This document shows positions 9,571-20,299 of a stretch of DNA of 64,000 nt, piece after piece (positions within the stretch are counted from its first letter, which is position 1; each line of letters starts with the position of its first letter). The translations under genes and the position numbers were made by a program. Origin of the DNA: Closterium sp. Naga37s-1 (Eukaryota > Streptophyta > Zygnematophyceae > Desmidiales > Closteriaceae); contig CANJKZ010000774.1 in NCBI GenBank assembly GCA_947471745.1, positions 4,252,001 through 4,316,000 on the forward strand, written 5' to 3'. The notes below the pieces were generated by a model. The model was not told the DNA's origin. It worked only from the letters and a program-made list of their open reading frames with translations, and did not search any database.

Positions 9571-10761
9571 GCAGAGCTGACTCAGTCACACATGGTGCAC
9601 CAGGTCCTTCAGCGCTTTAGCTTCCAGTTCTCCTCGCCATAGCCCACTCCTCTGTCTACCGGCCACTCGCTCTCAGCTCAACCTTCGGACGAGTCCATAG
9701 AGCCGAATGTTCCGTACCTAGAGCTTGTGGGTTGCCTCATGTACCTGATAACGTGCACACGGCCTGACCTCGCGTACCCTCTCAGCCTCTTGGCTCGCTA
9801 CGTGGCTCCCGGTAGGCACCGAAAGGTGCACTGGGATGCTGCAAAGAGGGTACTGCGTTACTTGTGCAGTACGTCGGGCATGGGCTCGTGCTTGGAGGAC
9901 GGGGTTCAGTTGTTCTCACTGGTCACGCAGTCGCTTCTTGGGTTGACAACTCAGCTACGCAGCGGTCGTCACAGGGTTACAACTTTAGCCTCGGTTCTGG
10001 CTCTGTTTCCTGGCGGTCTACCCACTCGTCTTCGGTTCTCAGCTCCAGCTGTGAGGCTGAGATCTACGCAGGGGCCATGGCTGCACAGGAGCTACGCTGG
10101 CTCACCTACCTGCTGACTGACTTGGGAGAGCAGCCTCGTTCGCCTCCAGTTCTGTACGTTGACAACAAGGCCATGATTGCCTTGTGTCAGGAGCACAGAC
10201 TGGAGCACAGAATGAAGCACATCGCTCTGCGATACTTCCTTGCTCGAGAGTTGCAGCAGCGTGGCCAGCTTCGTCTTGCGTACGTGGCCACTAGGGCCAA
10301 CACTGCTGATATATTCACCAAGGCACTTCCGCCTGGTGATCATCAGCGCTTCTCTACTGTGTTAGGCCTTGTACCTACTTTGCCTCACTTGCTCACTGCT
10401 TGACTTGCTTGTACTTTGATCTATATATACACTTGCATGCTTACACTTGCTCGGGTATGATCACTGTTTTGTTTGTTCTCTTATATATAACTCTGCATGT
10501 CAACTGGCCTTGTGGCCCTTTGCTTGTGCTCGGACTGTGTGGTGACTTTGTGATCCACCCTGAGCTTGCTTTGCTTTTCTTGACTGGTCTTGTGACCACT
10601 TGTTCTCCCCCACTTTGCCTATGGGGGTGTGTCAGAATGTTATAGTGCTTACATTTGTGTAGGCTATAGTGGGGTAGCCCATAAGGGGTACAACCCAATT
10701 AGTGTTAGTACTTGTACCCAACTCTTTCATAGTTCGTTCATTCTCGTTCATTCTCTTGACA
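9571..10761 (+). mobile_element. Ty1/copia remnant B (reverse transcriptase end, RNase H, 3' LTR)
   Basis: Plus-oriented 3' part of the same family as A. It starts abruptly in the reverse transcriptase tail (9571) and continues through RNase H (YVDNKAMIALCQEHRLEH, ADIFTKALPPGDHQRF) to about 10403. A polypurine tract (CCCACTTTGCCTATGGGGG) and a 132-bp LTR at 10630-10761 follow. Head-to-head with A, it makes an inverted pair that probably formed by rearrangement. It is truncated. Confidence 0.85.
10630..10761 (+). repeat. 3' LTR of copia remnant B
   Basis: 132 bp, TGTCAGAATG...CTTGACA, the same length and same conserved block as the LTR at 5121-5252 (opposite orientation). Confidence 0.85.
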
Positions 10762-10819
10762 GACACATCCATGCTCTGCGTCTGGGGATGTATGGTGCAG
10801 TATCGCCCGCCAACATAAA

Positions 10820-12935
10820 CTATCGGGAAACTCGCAAGCCGCGCACGCTGGGGAATCCACCTCGGCATCAGCCATGAATACAAAGCTTGGCTCATCCTGG
10901 ACCTCATCAGCTAGAAGCACGCGGCGTCATTTTTTACGAGAGGCTCTTCCTCAAGCAGTTCTGTGAAGATGAGCGGACAAACGCGAATCGCGTCTACGCC
11001 AATGACGGGCACAGCTACGCCACACCTGAGGACAAAGCCTCAGCGGTCATCCTGGAGCAAGACACCAGGGACGAATTCACAAGAGGCGATCGCTACAGCA
11101 GCGATGACGATGATGACGATTCCCCTGGAGGGGGAGTCGGTGGAGCAGGAGGAAGCAGCAGAGGCGCAGCACTGCCAGCACCACCTGAACCAGAGAGCGA
11201 CGACGACGACGTGCTGGAAGTAATCCCACAACATCGCCACAACAGCAGTGCCACCTCAACGGTGCCACATGTCATCGAGCCCAAGAACCGACGCCAAGCG
11301 CTCACGGGACCACACTGCAAGGAATTGCGCGAGGCAATGGACACAGAGATCAAGGCGCTCGAATCCCGTGACACTTGGGTACTCGTCGATCGCGCCGCAA
11401 TCAAGGGGAGAAGGATTCTCTTCGGTAAATGGGTCTTCCGTGTGAAGACTGCAGGGGACGGCACGATCGAGCGATTTAAGGCACGTTGGGTCGTGCGCGG
11501 CTACGATCAGAGGCACAGGATTGACTTCGACCAGACATTTGCGCCGGTCAGCCATCACACCTCCGTCAGAATCCCGCTCGCTATCGTCGCCGCGAGACAC
11601 CTACCGCTTCGCCAAATCAACGTGAAAAACGGATTCTTATACGCGTTAGTAGATGCGGTAATTTACGTGGAGCAGCCGCACACATACGGCAAAGGGGATT
11701 TGCACGTATGTCAGCTACAAAAGTCCCTCTACGGGATCAAGCAGGCGCCAAGGCTCTGGCAGGAGTATCTGCACAACATCCTGCTTGAGATAGGCTTCAC
11801 GATCTCGGGAAGTATCGCCGCGACTTCCGCGGGGACTACATTCTGCTCTCGGTCTACTCGACGACCTGCTCTACACAGGATCGAGCAGTGAACTGCTCGA
11901 ACAGTTCGAAAGGAACCTGGCGGGGCGCGTCGACATTACCTGCAACCACGACGTGAAGCAGTTCTTATACCTCAATATCTCCTACGCGCCATAAGCCATT
12001 TATCTCTCAGCAGCTAAGTACGCACAAGAACTTGGCAAACACTTCAACATTGTGCCTTCACCGCTCTGCACCCCTTACCGCTCTCCCGGATCGAACCACA
12101 AGCCTGACAACAAAGCCCTGTCCCCTGATGGACTGCTAACTTACCAGCAGTAGCTAGGTTGCCTGCCCTTTGCCTCTGTTACCTGCAGGCCAGATCTCTC
12201 GTACATCGCAAGCCAGCTGGCTCAGTACTCTAGCAAACCAACGGCTGAAAATCTCCTGGATCTTCAGCGCACTCTGCAATTCTTCATCTCCACGCCCCAT
12301 GTCGGACTCTTCTACTCTACAGTCCCAACCTATTCCTACAACCTCATCGGCTACGTGGACGCCGATCACACCGCTGACCCGGATAATCGACGGTCCAAAA
12401 CTGGGTTCCTGTTTCACCTAGAACCGACAGGACCCATCTCCTGGAATTCGCAGAAGCAGGAGCTGGTTGCCCTGTCATCGGCGGAAGCTGAGTTCATCGC
12501 CGCGACAGCAGTAGTTTGCTAGGGGCTTTACCTACAGGAGCTCCTGCACTACGACAACCAGAGCGCGATCAGGATCGCAAACAAACCCGGGTTCGTCAAT
12601 CGCACCAAACACATTGCGCTGCGGTACTTCTTGGTCAAGGACATTTTGGACAAAGGCAAGGTTGACTTGACCTATTGCCCGACAGGTGACATGGCAGCTG
12701 ACTTCCTCACGAAGCGACTGTCACGTCAGCAGTACCAGCACTACTCCGAACTCAGCGGACTAGTCAAGCGGGTCAAGACCAGCTACAGCCAGGAGTGAAG
12801 GGGGGTGTTACGAAAAGTGAAATGAGAAAACGCACTTTGCACTGCTAACCGCAACAAGTGAAACACACAATACTGAGCTTGAATACGAAAGGACGAAAGT
12901 GATGTGAAGGGTCGCACTGTTACGAAGCATCTGGA
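10820..12935 (+). mobile_element. Ty1/copia remnant C, a different lineage
   Basis: Plus-strand pol remains: hinge with an acidic run (about 11096-11210), reverse transcriptase (KGRRILFGKWVFRVKT, FKARWVVRGYDQRHRIDF, SLYGIKQAPRLWQ) and RNase H ending near 12797 (KHIALRYFLVKDILDKGKV). A purine-rich tract and the beginning of an LTR (TGTTACGAAAAGTG at about 12806) follow. Codon use and sequence differ from A, B and D. It is broken in several places, lacks gag and integrase, and is cut on the right by element D. Confidence 0.8.
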
Positions 12936-15479
12936 CCGTCAGGGCACACACCCCCATAGGCTAAGTGGGGGACAAGAAGACGGTCACAAGACCAGTCAAG
13001 GAAGACAACAAAGCAAAATCAAAGCAAAACAAATCTCAGGGTGGATCTCAAGGACACCACACAATCTGAGCACAAGCAAGCGGCCACAAGGCCAGTTCAC
13101 ATTCAGAGTCATAATAGCAAGGCAGTACACTGATCACAACCTAGCAAGAGTAAACAAGCAGGTATAAAGATATATATCAGTGTACAACAAGAGCAGGTCA
13201 AGCAACCAACACGTGAGGCAGAGTGGGCACAAGCCCAAGAGCAGTGCAGAAACGCTGATGATCACCAGACCCAAAGGCCTTGGTGAACACATCAGCAGTG
13301 TTGGCCCGCGAGGCCACGTAGGAAAGTCGGAGCTGACGACGCTGCTCTAGCTCACGCGCAAGGAAGTAGTGAAGAGCAATGTGCTTCGTTTTGTGCTCCA
13401 GTCTCTGCTCGTGACACAAGGCAAGCATTGCCTTGTTGTCGACGTACAGAACTGGAGGAGAATGAGGCCGCTCCCCCGAGTCGATCAGCAGGTAGGTCAG
13501 CCAGCGGAGCTCCTGTGCAGCCATGGCCCCAGCATAGATCTCGGCCTCACAGCTGGAACTAAGCACAAAAGAAGAACGAGTGGCGAGACAGAACTAGAGC
13601 CAAGGTTGAAGGTGTAACCCTGTGATGAACGCTGAGTTGCCTGGTCGTCGGCCCAAGAAGCGCCGGAGTGTCCTATGAGTACTACTGAACCCTGTCCTCC
13701 AAGCATTAGCCCCATGCCCGATGTACTGCACAAGTAACGCAGTACCCTCATCGCAGCATCCCAGTGCACCTTTGGTGTCTATCGGGAGCCACATAGCGAG
13801 CCAGGAGGCTGAGAGGGTACGTGAGGTCAGGTCGTGTGCACGTCATCAGGTACATGAGGCAACCCACAAGCTCTAGGTATGGACCACTCGGCTCTACGGA
13901 CTCGTCCGAAGGTGGAGCTAAGAGCGAGTGGCCGGTAGACAGAGGAGTGGGCTGTGGCGAGGAGAACTAGAAGCCAAAGCGCTGAAGGACCTGGTGCACC
14001 ATGTGTGACTGAGTCAGGGTGATGGTGCACCGTGCTCTGTCCCGGGTGATCTGCAAGCCAAGACAGCTACGCAGCTCACGTAGGTCAGTGCAGGTGTGTC
14101 TCTTCTGTAGCTCCGCCTTCACTAGGGCCAGCGCCTCAGTGTCAGCAGTAGCAAAAACCAAGTCGTCGACGTACGCTAGAATGTAGAATGGCGGCAGGGT
14201 AGTGTCGGTGCGTAGAAACAGCGACGGGTCAGCACAGGAAGGAGCAAACCCAAGAGCCGCAAGTGTAGTCCTTAGTGTGTCGTGCCACTCTCGGGGCGCC
14301 TGGCGGAGACCGTAGACTGGCCGCCGGAGGCTCCACTGGGTACCTGCAGGAAACAACCCACTGAAGCCAGGTGGGCGGCGCAGCCAGATCTCCTCGTGAA
14401 GGCTGCCCTGCAGGAAAGCTGTGGAGAAGTCGAGGGAGTGCAGCTCGTAGTCACGCTGTGCTGCAACGTGCAGCAGCACTCGAAGAGTAGTCATATTTGG
14501 TATGGGGGGGAAGGTCTGGAAGAAGTTGACCCCCTGTCGCTGACTAAAGCCTCGAGCAACGTAACGCGCCTTGAAGGCAAGCGGAGAACCCGACGGCCGC
14601 TTCACTATGAAAATCCACATGCCATCGACTATGTTCGCCCCAGGAGGAGGAACCTCGTCGACGTAGGTGCATGTGGACTTCCAAGAAGCCATCTCTGCGT
14701 CCATGGCTGTCTGCCACTGAGAGGAGTACTCACCCGCGATCGCCTCAGCGTAAGAGCGCGGGGTAGGGATGTCAAGTGCATCCGGGTCTCTCTCAGGGCA
14801 AAGCAGCATGGATGCGAAACGAGGAAAGGTGGCCGCAAGACACTCAAGCTCAAACTGTCTGTCCTCAAGTACGTCACTGCTAAGGGCAAGCTCACCCCCG
14901 ACAAACGGAGGACAAACATACTCAAACTCAGTGACAAGACTCGCGACGTAGTCGAGACGACTCCTAGCTGCAAAGTCGACTAGCTCAGTGACTAGGGCAA
15001 ACGCTGCAGTAGACTCAAGGTCAGGGTCAGTGACGTCAGTAGCGAGGAGACGAGTGACAGTAGGATTGGCAGCACGAGCAATGTCAGACTCAGGGTCAGG
15101 AATGTGCGGAAGAGAGGACGCGGGAGGCTCAGGCAGGACAACACGCTGTGGAACAGAGGAAGGACGAAGTGCCATACCGTGAGTGCCTGGGACAGCAGGA
15201 GGACGAGGACGGGCGACACGACGAGCACGAACAGGTGTGGAAGCACGAGTCTCAGGCTCACGATGCTCAGTCAGGGACTCAGTCACCTTAGTTTTAGGAG
15301 CAGGCGCAGGCAACGGGGAGCCAGGCAGTAGCTGTGGCGGAGACTGGTCTGTCGGTGGACACAGGAGGGGTAGAGGGAGGCCAGTGGAAGACGGGAGACT
15401 AAGAACCTGGCAAAGGACCGAGTCAGGCGGTGGCAGGGACGACTGCGGCTGCGGGTAGAAAAACGGTCTGCGCAGGGCA

Positions 15480-16020
15480 GTACCAGCAGCTCCAGCTCCT
15501 CCAGCACCAGCAGCTCCAACAGCACCCCCAGCACCTCCAACACCATCAGCACCACTAGCTCCGGCAACGCGAGGACCTCTAGCACCAGTAGTACCTCCAG
15601 TTCCAGCAGCTCCAGTAGCACCTCCAGCACCTCCATTACCAGCAGTACCACCTGCTCCGGCAGCTCCAGCACCAGCAGTACCTCCAGTACCTCCACTGCC
15701 TGCAGCTCTAGTTGTACCTCCAGCTCGAACAGCACCACCAGCTCCGGCAGCTCCAGCACCTCCAGTACGAGCACCTCCAGGGCCAGCAGCTCCAGCACCT
15801 CCAACACCAGCTGTACCTCCAGGACTAGTAGGTCCAGCACCTCCAGCACTAGTAGCACCTCTAGGACTAGTAGCTCCGGCACCTCCAGCACCAGCAGCAC
15901 CTCTAGTATCTCCAGCACCAGCAGCACCTCCAACACCTCCAGCAGTACCTCCAGTACCTCCAGCACCAGCAGTATCTCCAGGACTAGCAGCTCCAGCACC
16001 AGCAGGACCGTACCCTCCAC
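15480..16020 (-). repeat. Gly/Ala-rich coding repeat in the hinge of copia element D
   Basis: A CCAGCACCTCCAGTA-type repeat encodes [15 protein letters not shown]-like sequence between integrase and reverse transcriptase. It is the same idea as in remnant A but with different units, so the expansion happened separately or diverged strongly. Confidence 0.8.
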
Positions 16021-18344
16021 CACCAGGACTGCCTCGCCGAACGATCCACGCACGAATCGCCTGCGGCGAGAGCGTCTCAAGTAGGTCAGGCTGCGGTGGC
16101 TGTCCAGCTCCAGGACCTCCAGTAGGGTCACCCATAGCTCCACCGCCACTAGGACTCGCAGGACCCCCAGAGTCAGCACCCCCAGTCGCAGCACCCCAAG
16201 AACCAGCACCCACAGTCATAGCAGCCCCTGAAGCAGCACCCCTCAAACCCTCACCCTCTGTCTCAGCACCCCCAGGCTCAGCACCAGCAGTCTCAGCTCC
16301 AGAGTCCATAGCAGCAGGCTGCGGAGGCAGCGAAGACGGCCGAGGCGGAAAACCAGAGGGGGTCTCCGAGCGTGGAGAGCGGCGAGTGGCCGCCGTGTCG
16401 TCAGCGGCAGGGTCACCCCCCTCAGCTGAGCTAGAGGAGTCAGAAGAGACCTCCAAAGGCTCAACCAAGGGGGGTGGGTCTACCTGAGACACACCTGAGG
16501 GAGCAGGACTCTGTGGGGGGGGGGACTGGTACCAAGAAAAGAGGCGCTAGGGGGACCGGGTGGGACGCGTGCGGGTGGAGCCTGTAGTAACAGACAGACT
16601 CATCAAGGGTAACGTCCTGGGAGGAGAAGACTTGATGCGAGCGCGGGTGGTAAAACTGCCACGGCAGGGCATCGGTGGGGAAGCCAAGGAAGACGCAGCG
16701 GAGAGTGCGAGAGGAGAGCTTGTTTGCTTTGGCATCGCGAACAAGGGAGAGCGCGCCCTAGACCCAAAACACCGACGCATCGCCAACCTTCCCCGTCCAC
16801 CGGAGTGTGGGCGAGGTCTCTGGCTCAGAGACACGGGGCCAGAGGTTGAGCTGATGCGCATCGTATCGGACCGCAAATGGCCACAGAAAATGGGGAGCAG
16901 CCGCATGGATCATGGAGGTACGAGCAACCTCCATGATCAAGCCAATGCGATGCTCAGCAATCCCATTTTGCTGAGGAGAGGCCAGAAGTGTGAGCAACTG
17001 GACGATGCCCTCGTCTCGGCAGAACTCCGCAAGGAGGTCAGAAGAGAACTCACCGCCCCTGTCAGAGTGCAGACGCAGGACTGGCAAGTTCCGATTGAAC
17101 CGCTCGCGCAGCTGGCGACGAGTAGCACGGATCCAGGGGATCAAAACACCGCTGACGTCCGCCTTGCGCCGCAAGGGGGAGACAGTGGTGTAGCGTGTGT
17201 AGTCGTCAACAACCAGCAGGAAGTAGCGCTCCTGGTCCGTTCCACCGACGGGGGCCGGGCCCCACACGTCCATGTGGATAGTCTGTAGAGGAGCAGTGGT
17301 CGGAGGAAACTCGGAGGAGTGAGGAGCGGCGCACTGCCGCCCCTCAACGCAGGGCAGGCACGGCGGAGCAGGCGAGCGCGGGAGGGAGGGCAGGGAATTG
17401 GGAAGGCCAGAGACAAGGAGACGGGAGTGCATACCGCGGAGACGCGGTAGGGAGGGGTGACCGAGGCGGTGGTGCCAGAGGAGAGTCTGGTGGGAGAGTA
17501 CCCGACACGAGCAAGACACTGCAAGCTGACTCGACGCAGCCACCTGACCTGCCTCAGCCACCTGTGCAGACGCAGTGGTCAGTGTGTACAGACTGGACCC
17601 AGGTAGTCGAGTGAACGTAGCAAGGTGACGGCCAGTCCGAGAGCACGTACAAATCGCCACACGCTGTCCTCCATGAATAAAGGTATCAACCTAGACATCC
17701 TGAATGGCAGCGTTGCTCACCAAGTTCGTCGAGAACGTGGGGAGGTGGAGACCTGACAGAGAACCGGAGGGGACTGCTGGACACGGGAGGACAGTGGAGG
17801 CTCGTGCGACTACTTGGTCCCCAGTGGGGTCAGCCAGTGAGACCGGTACCGGTGCAGCTAGTGGTGTGAGTGAGGTGCAGGCACGAAAGAAGCAACGTGA
17901 CGCGCCTGAGTCAAGTGTGAAAGTGTGCAAGGCCTCAGCTGAGGAAGGACTTGTGGCAGGAGACTCACGAGCACCTAAAGCTGCAGCAGACTCACTCGCA
18001 CCTAGTGCTGCAGCAGACTCACTAGCACCTAGTGCGGCAGACTCGACAGAACTAGTGACACATCGCTGAGGAAACAGCTCACTAAGCACCTGAGGGGAGA
18101 AGGTCTCCTGTTGACTCTGCTGCCACCTCTGTGCAGTATGTAGAAAACTAAAGCCTCCACCACCTGGACGGGCTCGCTGAAGAATCCACTCGCGAAGCTG
18201 CTGAGGGATGGGGTCGTCTGGGAGAGGCAGTGACCGCCGCTGTCCACCCCGAGCCGCTGCAACTGCCATGATAGTGGCCATGACAGGCAGTGACGGTCAG
18301 TAGTAGGTCCAGCACCTCCGGCACCAGCAGCAGCAGTAGCACGA

Positions 18345-18530
18345 GCAGCAGTAGCAGCAGGGCGGCGCAAGCAGGGCGGCGCAAGCAGGGCGGCGCAAGC
18401 AGGGCAGCAAAAGGGCGGCGAGCGGGCTGCCAGAGGGCGGCGAGCTGGCCGCAAGGGCGGCAAGTGGGCCACAGGGGCGGCAAGCGGGCTGTAGGGGCGG
18501 CGAGCGGGCTGCAGGGGCGACACAGCGGCC
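18345..18530. repeat. GCGGCGCAAGCAGG-type short repeats
   Basis: About 14- to 21-base G/C-rich units (GGGCGGCGCAAGCA, GGGCGGCGAGCGGGCTGCA) in the 5' leader of element D, where gag would be expected. Confidence 0.75.
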
Positions 18531-18538
18531 AGCAGGGT

Positions 18539-18805
18539 GCGATTCGGGCAGGAAAAACGGCCTGCCAAGGGGTGCGATTCGGGCAGGAAAAACGGCCTGC
18601 CTAGGGGCGCGATTCGGGCAGAAAAAACGGCCAGCCTAGTGGCGCGATTCGGGGAGGAAAAATGGCCTGCCTAGGGGCGTGATTCGGGCAGGAAAAACGG
18701 CCTGCCTAGGGGCGTGATTCGGGCAGGAAAAACGGCCAGCCTAGTGGCGCGATTCAGGCAGGAAAAACGGCCAGCCTAGGGGCGCGATTCGGGCAGTAAA
18801 ATGGG
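18539..18805. repeat. 35-bp minisatellite in the leader of element D
   Basis: About 7.5 copies of a 35-base unit beginning GCGATTCGGGCAGGAAAAAC, between the primer site and the first coding segment. Confidence 0.9.
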
Positions 18806-18868
18806 CAGAACGGAACTAACGGTGGGCCCTAAACGAGTGGTCCTACATATGGACCTGCTCTGAAACCA

Positions 18869-18993
18869 TGTCGATAGAACTATGCAGGAATGATTGGATT
18901 AGCAAGAGTTGGGGTACAAGTACTAACCCTAGAAGTGCTGTACCCCATAAGGACTGCCCCACTATAGCCTACAAGTAAGATTGTACTTTGACA
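18869..18993 (-). repeat. 5' LTR of copia element D
   Basis: 125 bp, TGTCGATAG...TTTGACA. It shares the GGTACAAGTACTAACCC and ACCCCATAAGGACTGCCCC blocks with the LTRs of A and B. The primer site follows directly on the minus strand. Confidence 0.8.
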
Positions 18994-19433
18994 TGATCCT
19001 GGGTACGATCAACTGCTGATCGCAGCAATAATTTGCTAACAACTCCTTTTGTATTATAAAACCCGGTTCTCCACTGATTTACTGCAATGGCGTCCTTCAT
19101 CAGATTGAATGCCTAGCTGAGCCATTTCAAGAATTTGAGTTGGTATAGAATCTATCATAGAGAAGTGAGAATTGTAACACGATGGTGGAACAACAGTCGC
19201 GACAGTGACTTCGCGGCGGCGACTGGCTCCAGTTTCTCCACATGACCCCACCGCAGTTGTCGGTGACTGGCGGCGAGGCGATGCGCATTGCACCTCGAGA
19301 GCATTCCCCCTTCTGTGACTGCTAGTATTGGCGTACGTGGCACTTGATGATGACAGCACGATGTGCATGCTCCACAAAGCCTAGTCCAGACACTCGGAAA
19401 ATCGTGTTATTTTGCTTTCTGTGCACCTGGCAG

Positions 19434-19690
19434 GTGCTGTGACGAAGACGCCGACTCAGACTGCATTCACGCGGACGACCAGAGGAATGAGGCGGCTGCT
19501 GGATGAGGATGATGATGACCATCATGACAGAGACGACGACGATAACGACCACGACGACAGCTTCAGTGACCTGAGCAAATGCGTGGTGAAGTTTAAGCGT
19601 GCGGTGCAGTGGTGCATGGTGAAACCGATGAAGGACGATTGTGGCAAGCAGGCTTATAAGGCGTACGAGGAGTGCAAGAGCAGGACCTGA
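19434..19690 (+). CDS. Possible terminal exon of a small CX10C protein
   Basis: A polypyrimidine stretch ending CACCTGGCAG (19433) looks like a 3' splice site. It is followed by 85 open codons to a TGA at 19688-19690 and an AATAAA signal near 19734. The peptide has an acidic/His run (DEDDDDHHDRDDDDNDHDD) and then a basic region with four cysteines spaced C-X10-C-X8-C-X10-C (KCVVKFKRAVQWC and CGKQAYKAYEEC). That spacing is like CHCH-type helical hairpins of mitochondrial intermembrane-space proteins, but I do not recognise the family. It is convergent with the transporter on the minus strand. Upstream exons are not identified. Confidence 0.35.
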
Positions 19691-19914
19691 TCTTGCAAGG
19701 GGAGGGTGGTGAGGAGAAGGGCAGCAGCAGAAGAAATAAAGGGTCAGCAGCACATCAGAGTGATGCGGAGCTGTAGATGCCAGTGTTCAGCTGTGGAGGT
19801 CGCTTGATGCATCATAATAGCAATTACAGAGGCAGCAGTCACTCTGCTTTGTGAAATTGCAAAAATATTGACTACACACACTTGGATGGTCAAGCCAACT
19901 CTAATGTCCCTGAT

Positions 19915-19980
19915 CTCCTCCTGTGACACTCCCTTGATTTCAATCTCGCAATGATGAACAATTGCCATGAACATTAACCA
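19915..19980 (-). pseudogene. Extra degenerate copy of the transporter-B terminal exon
   Basis: About 50 bases past the transporter stop, the minus strand again reads VHHCEIEIKGVSQEEIRD. It parallels the real C-terminus IYCCVTETKGLSLEEIGG at about 20022-20085, including the family motif ETKG.S.EEI. It has diverged and carries no obvious splice acceptor. Confidence 0.7.
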
Positions 19981-20021
19981 CACTGAGCAAGAGTAAAGGT
20001 ACAGTACACCCCTTATGATAC

Positions 20022-20266
20022 TCAGGAGCCCCCTATTTCCTCCAGTGACAATCCCTTGGTTTCAGTCACGCAACAATAAATGAATGTAGTGGACATCAAG
20101 CACACCAAGCCAAAGAAAAGGTACACCCCGCCAACCCCAACCATAGCTGTCGCCGGCAGAAAAAAACATCCAACGAAAAAGTTGCACACCTGAAAACAAA
20201 ATGAACAGAATAAAACGAACGCGGCAAAGAAAAGCCTCTCAGAACAAACAAACAGCCGGGCAGAGC

Positions 20267-20299
<33 letters not shown>

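Larger units (their letters stand above)
12936..18993 (-). mobile_element. Ty1/copia element D, long but broken and gag-poor
   Basis: From 5' to 3' on the minus strand: LTR 18993-18869, primer site TGGTTTCAGAGC (18868-18857), a repeat-filled leader, a protease-like segment (LDSGASRCFF, about 17900) and integrase (HHRLGHPSL, HMDVWGPAPVGG, HSDRGGEF). Then come a very long Gly/Ala hinge, reverse transcriptase (about 13970-14750, YVDDLVFATADTEAL), RNase H (to 13198) and a polypurine tract near 12950. No recognisable gag. The matching 3' LTR is not found at the left end. It is the most complete copia copy here, with a few breaks. Confidence 0.85.

Noticed and set aside
20269-20298. Poly(A) run as the tail of a SINE or processed pseudogene
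   Set aside because: No RNA polymerase III boxes, body or flanking duplication could be seen.
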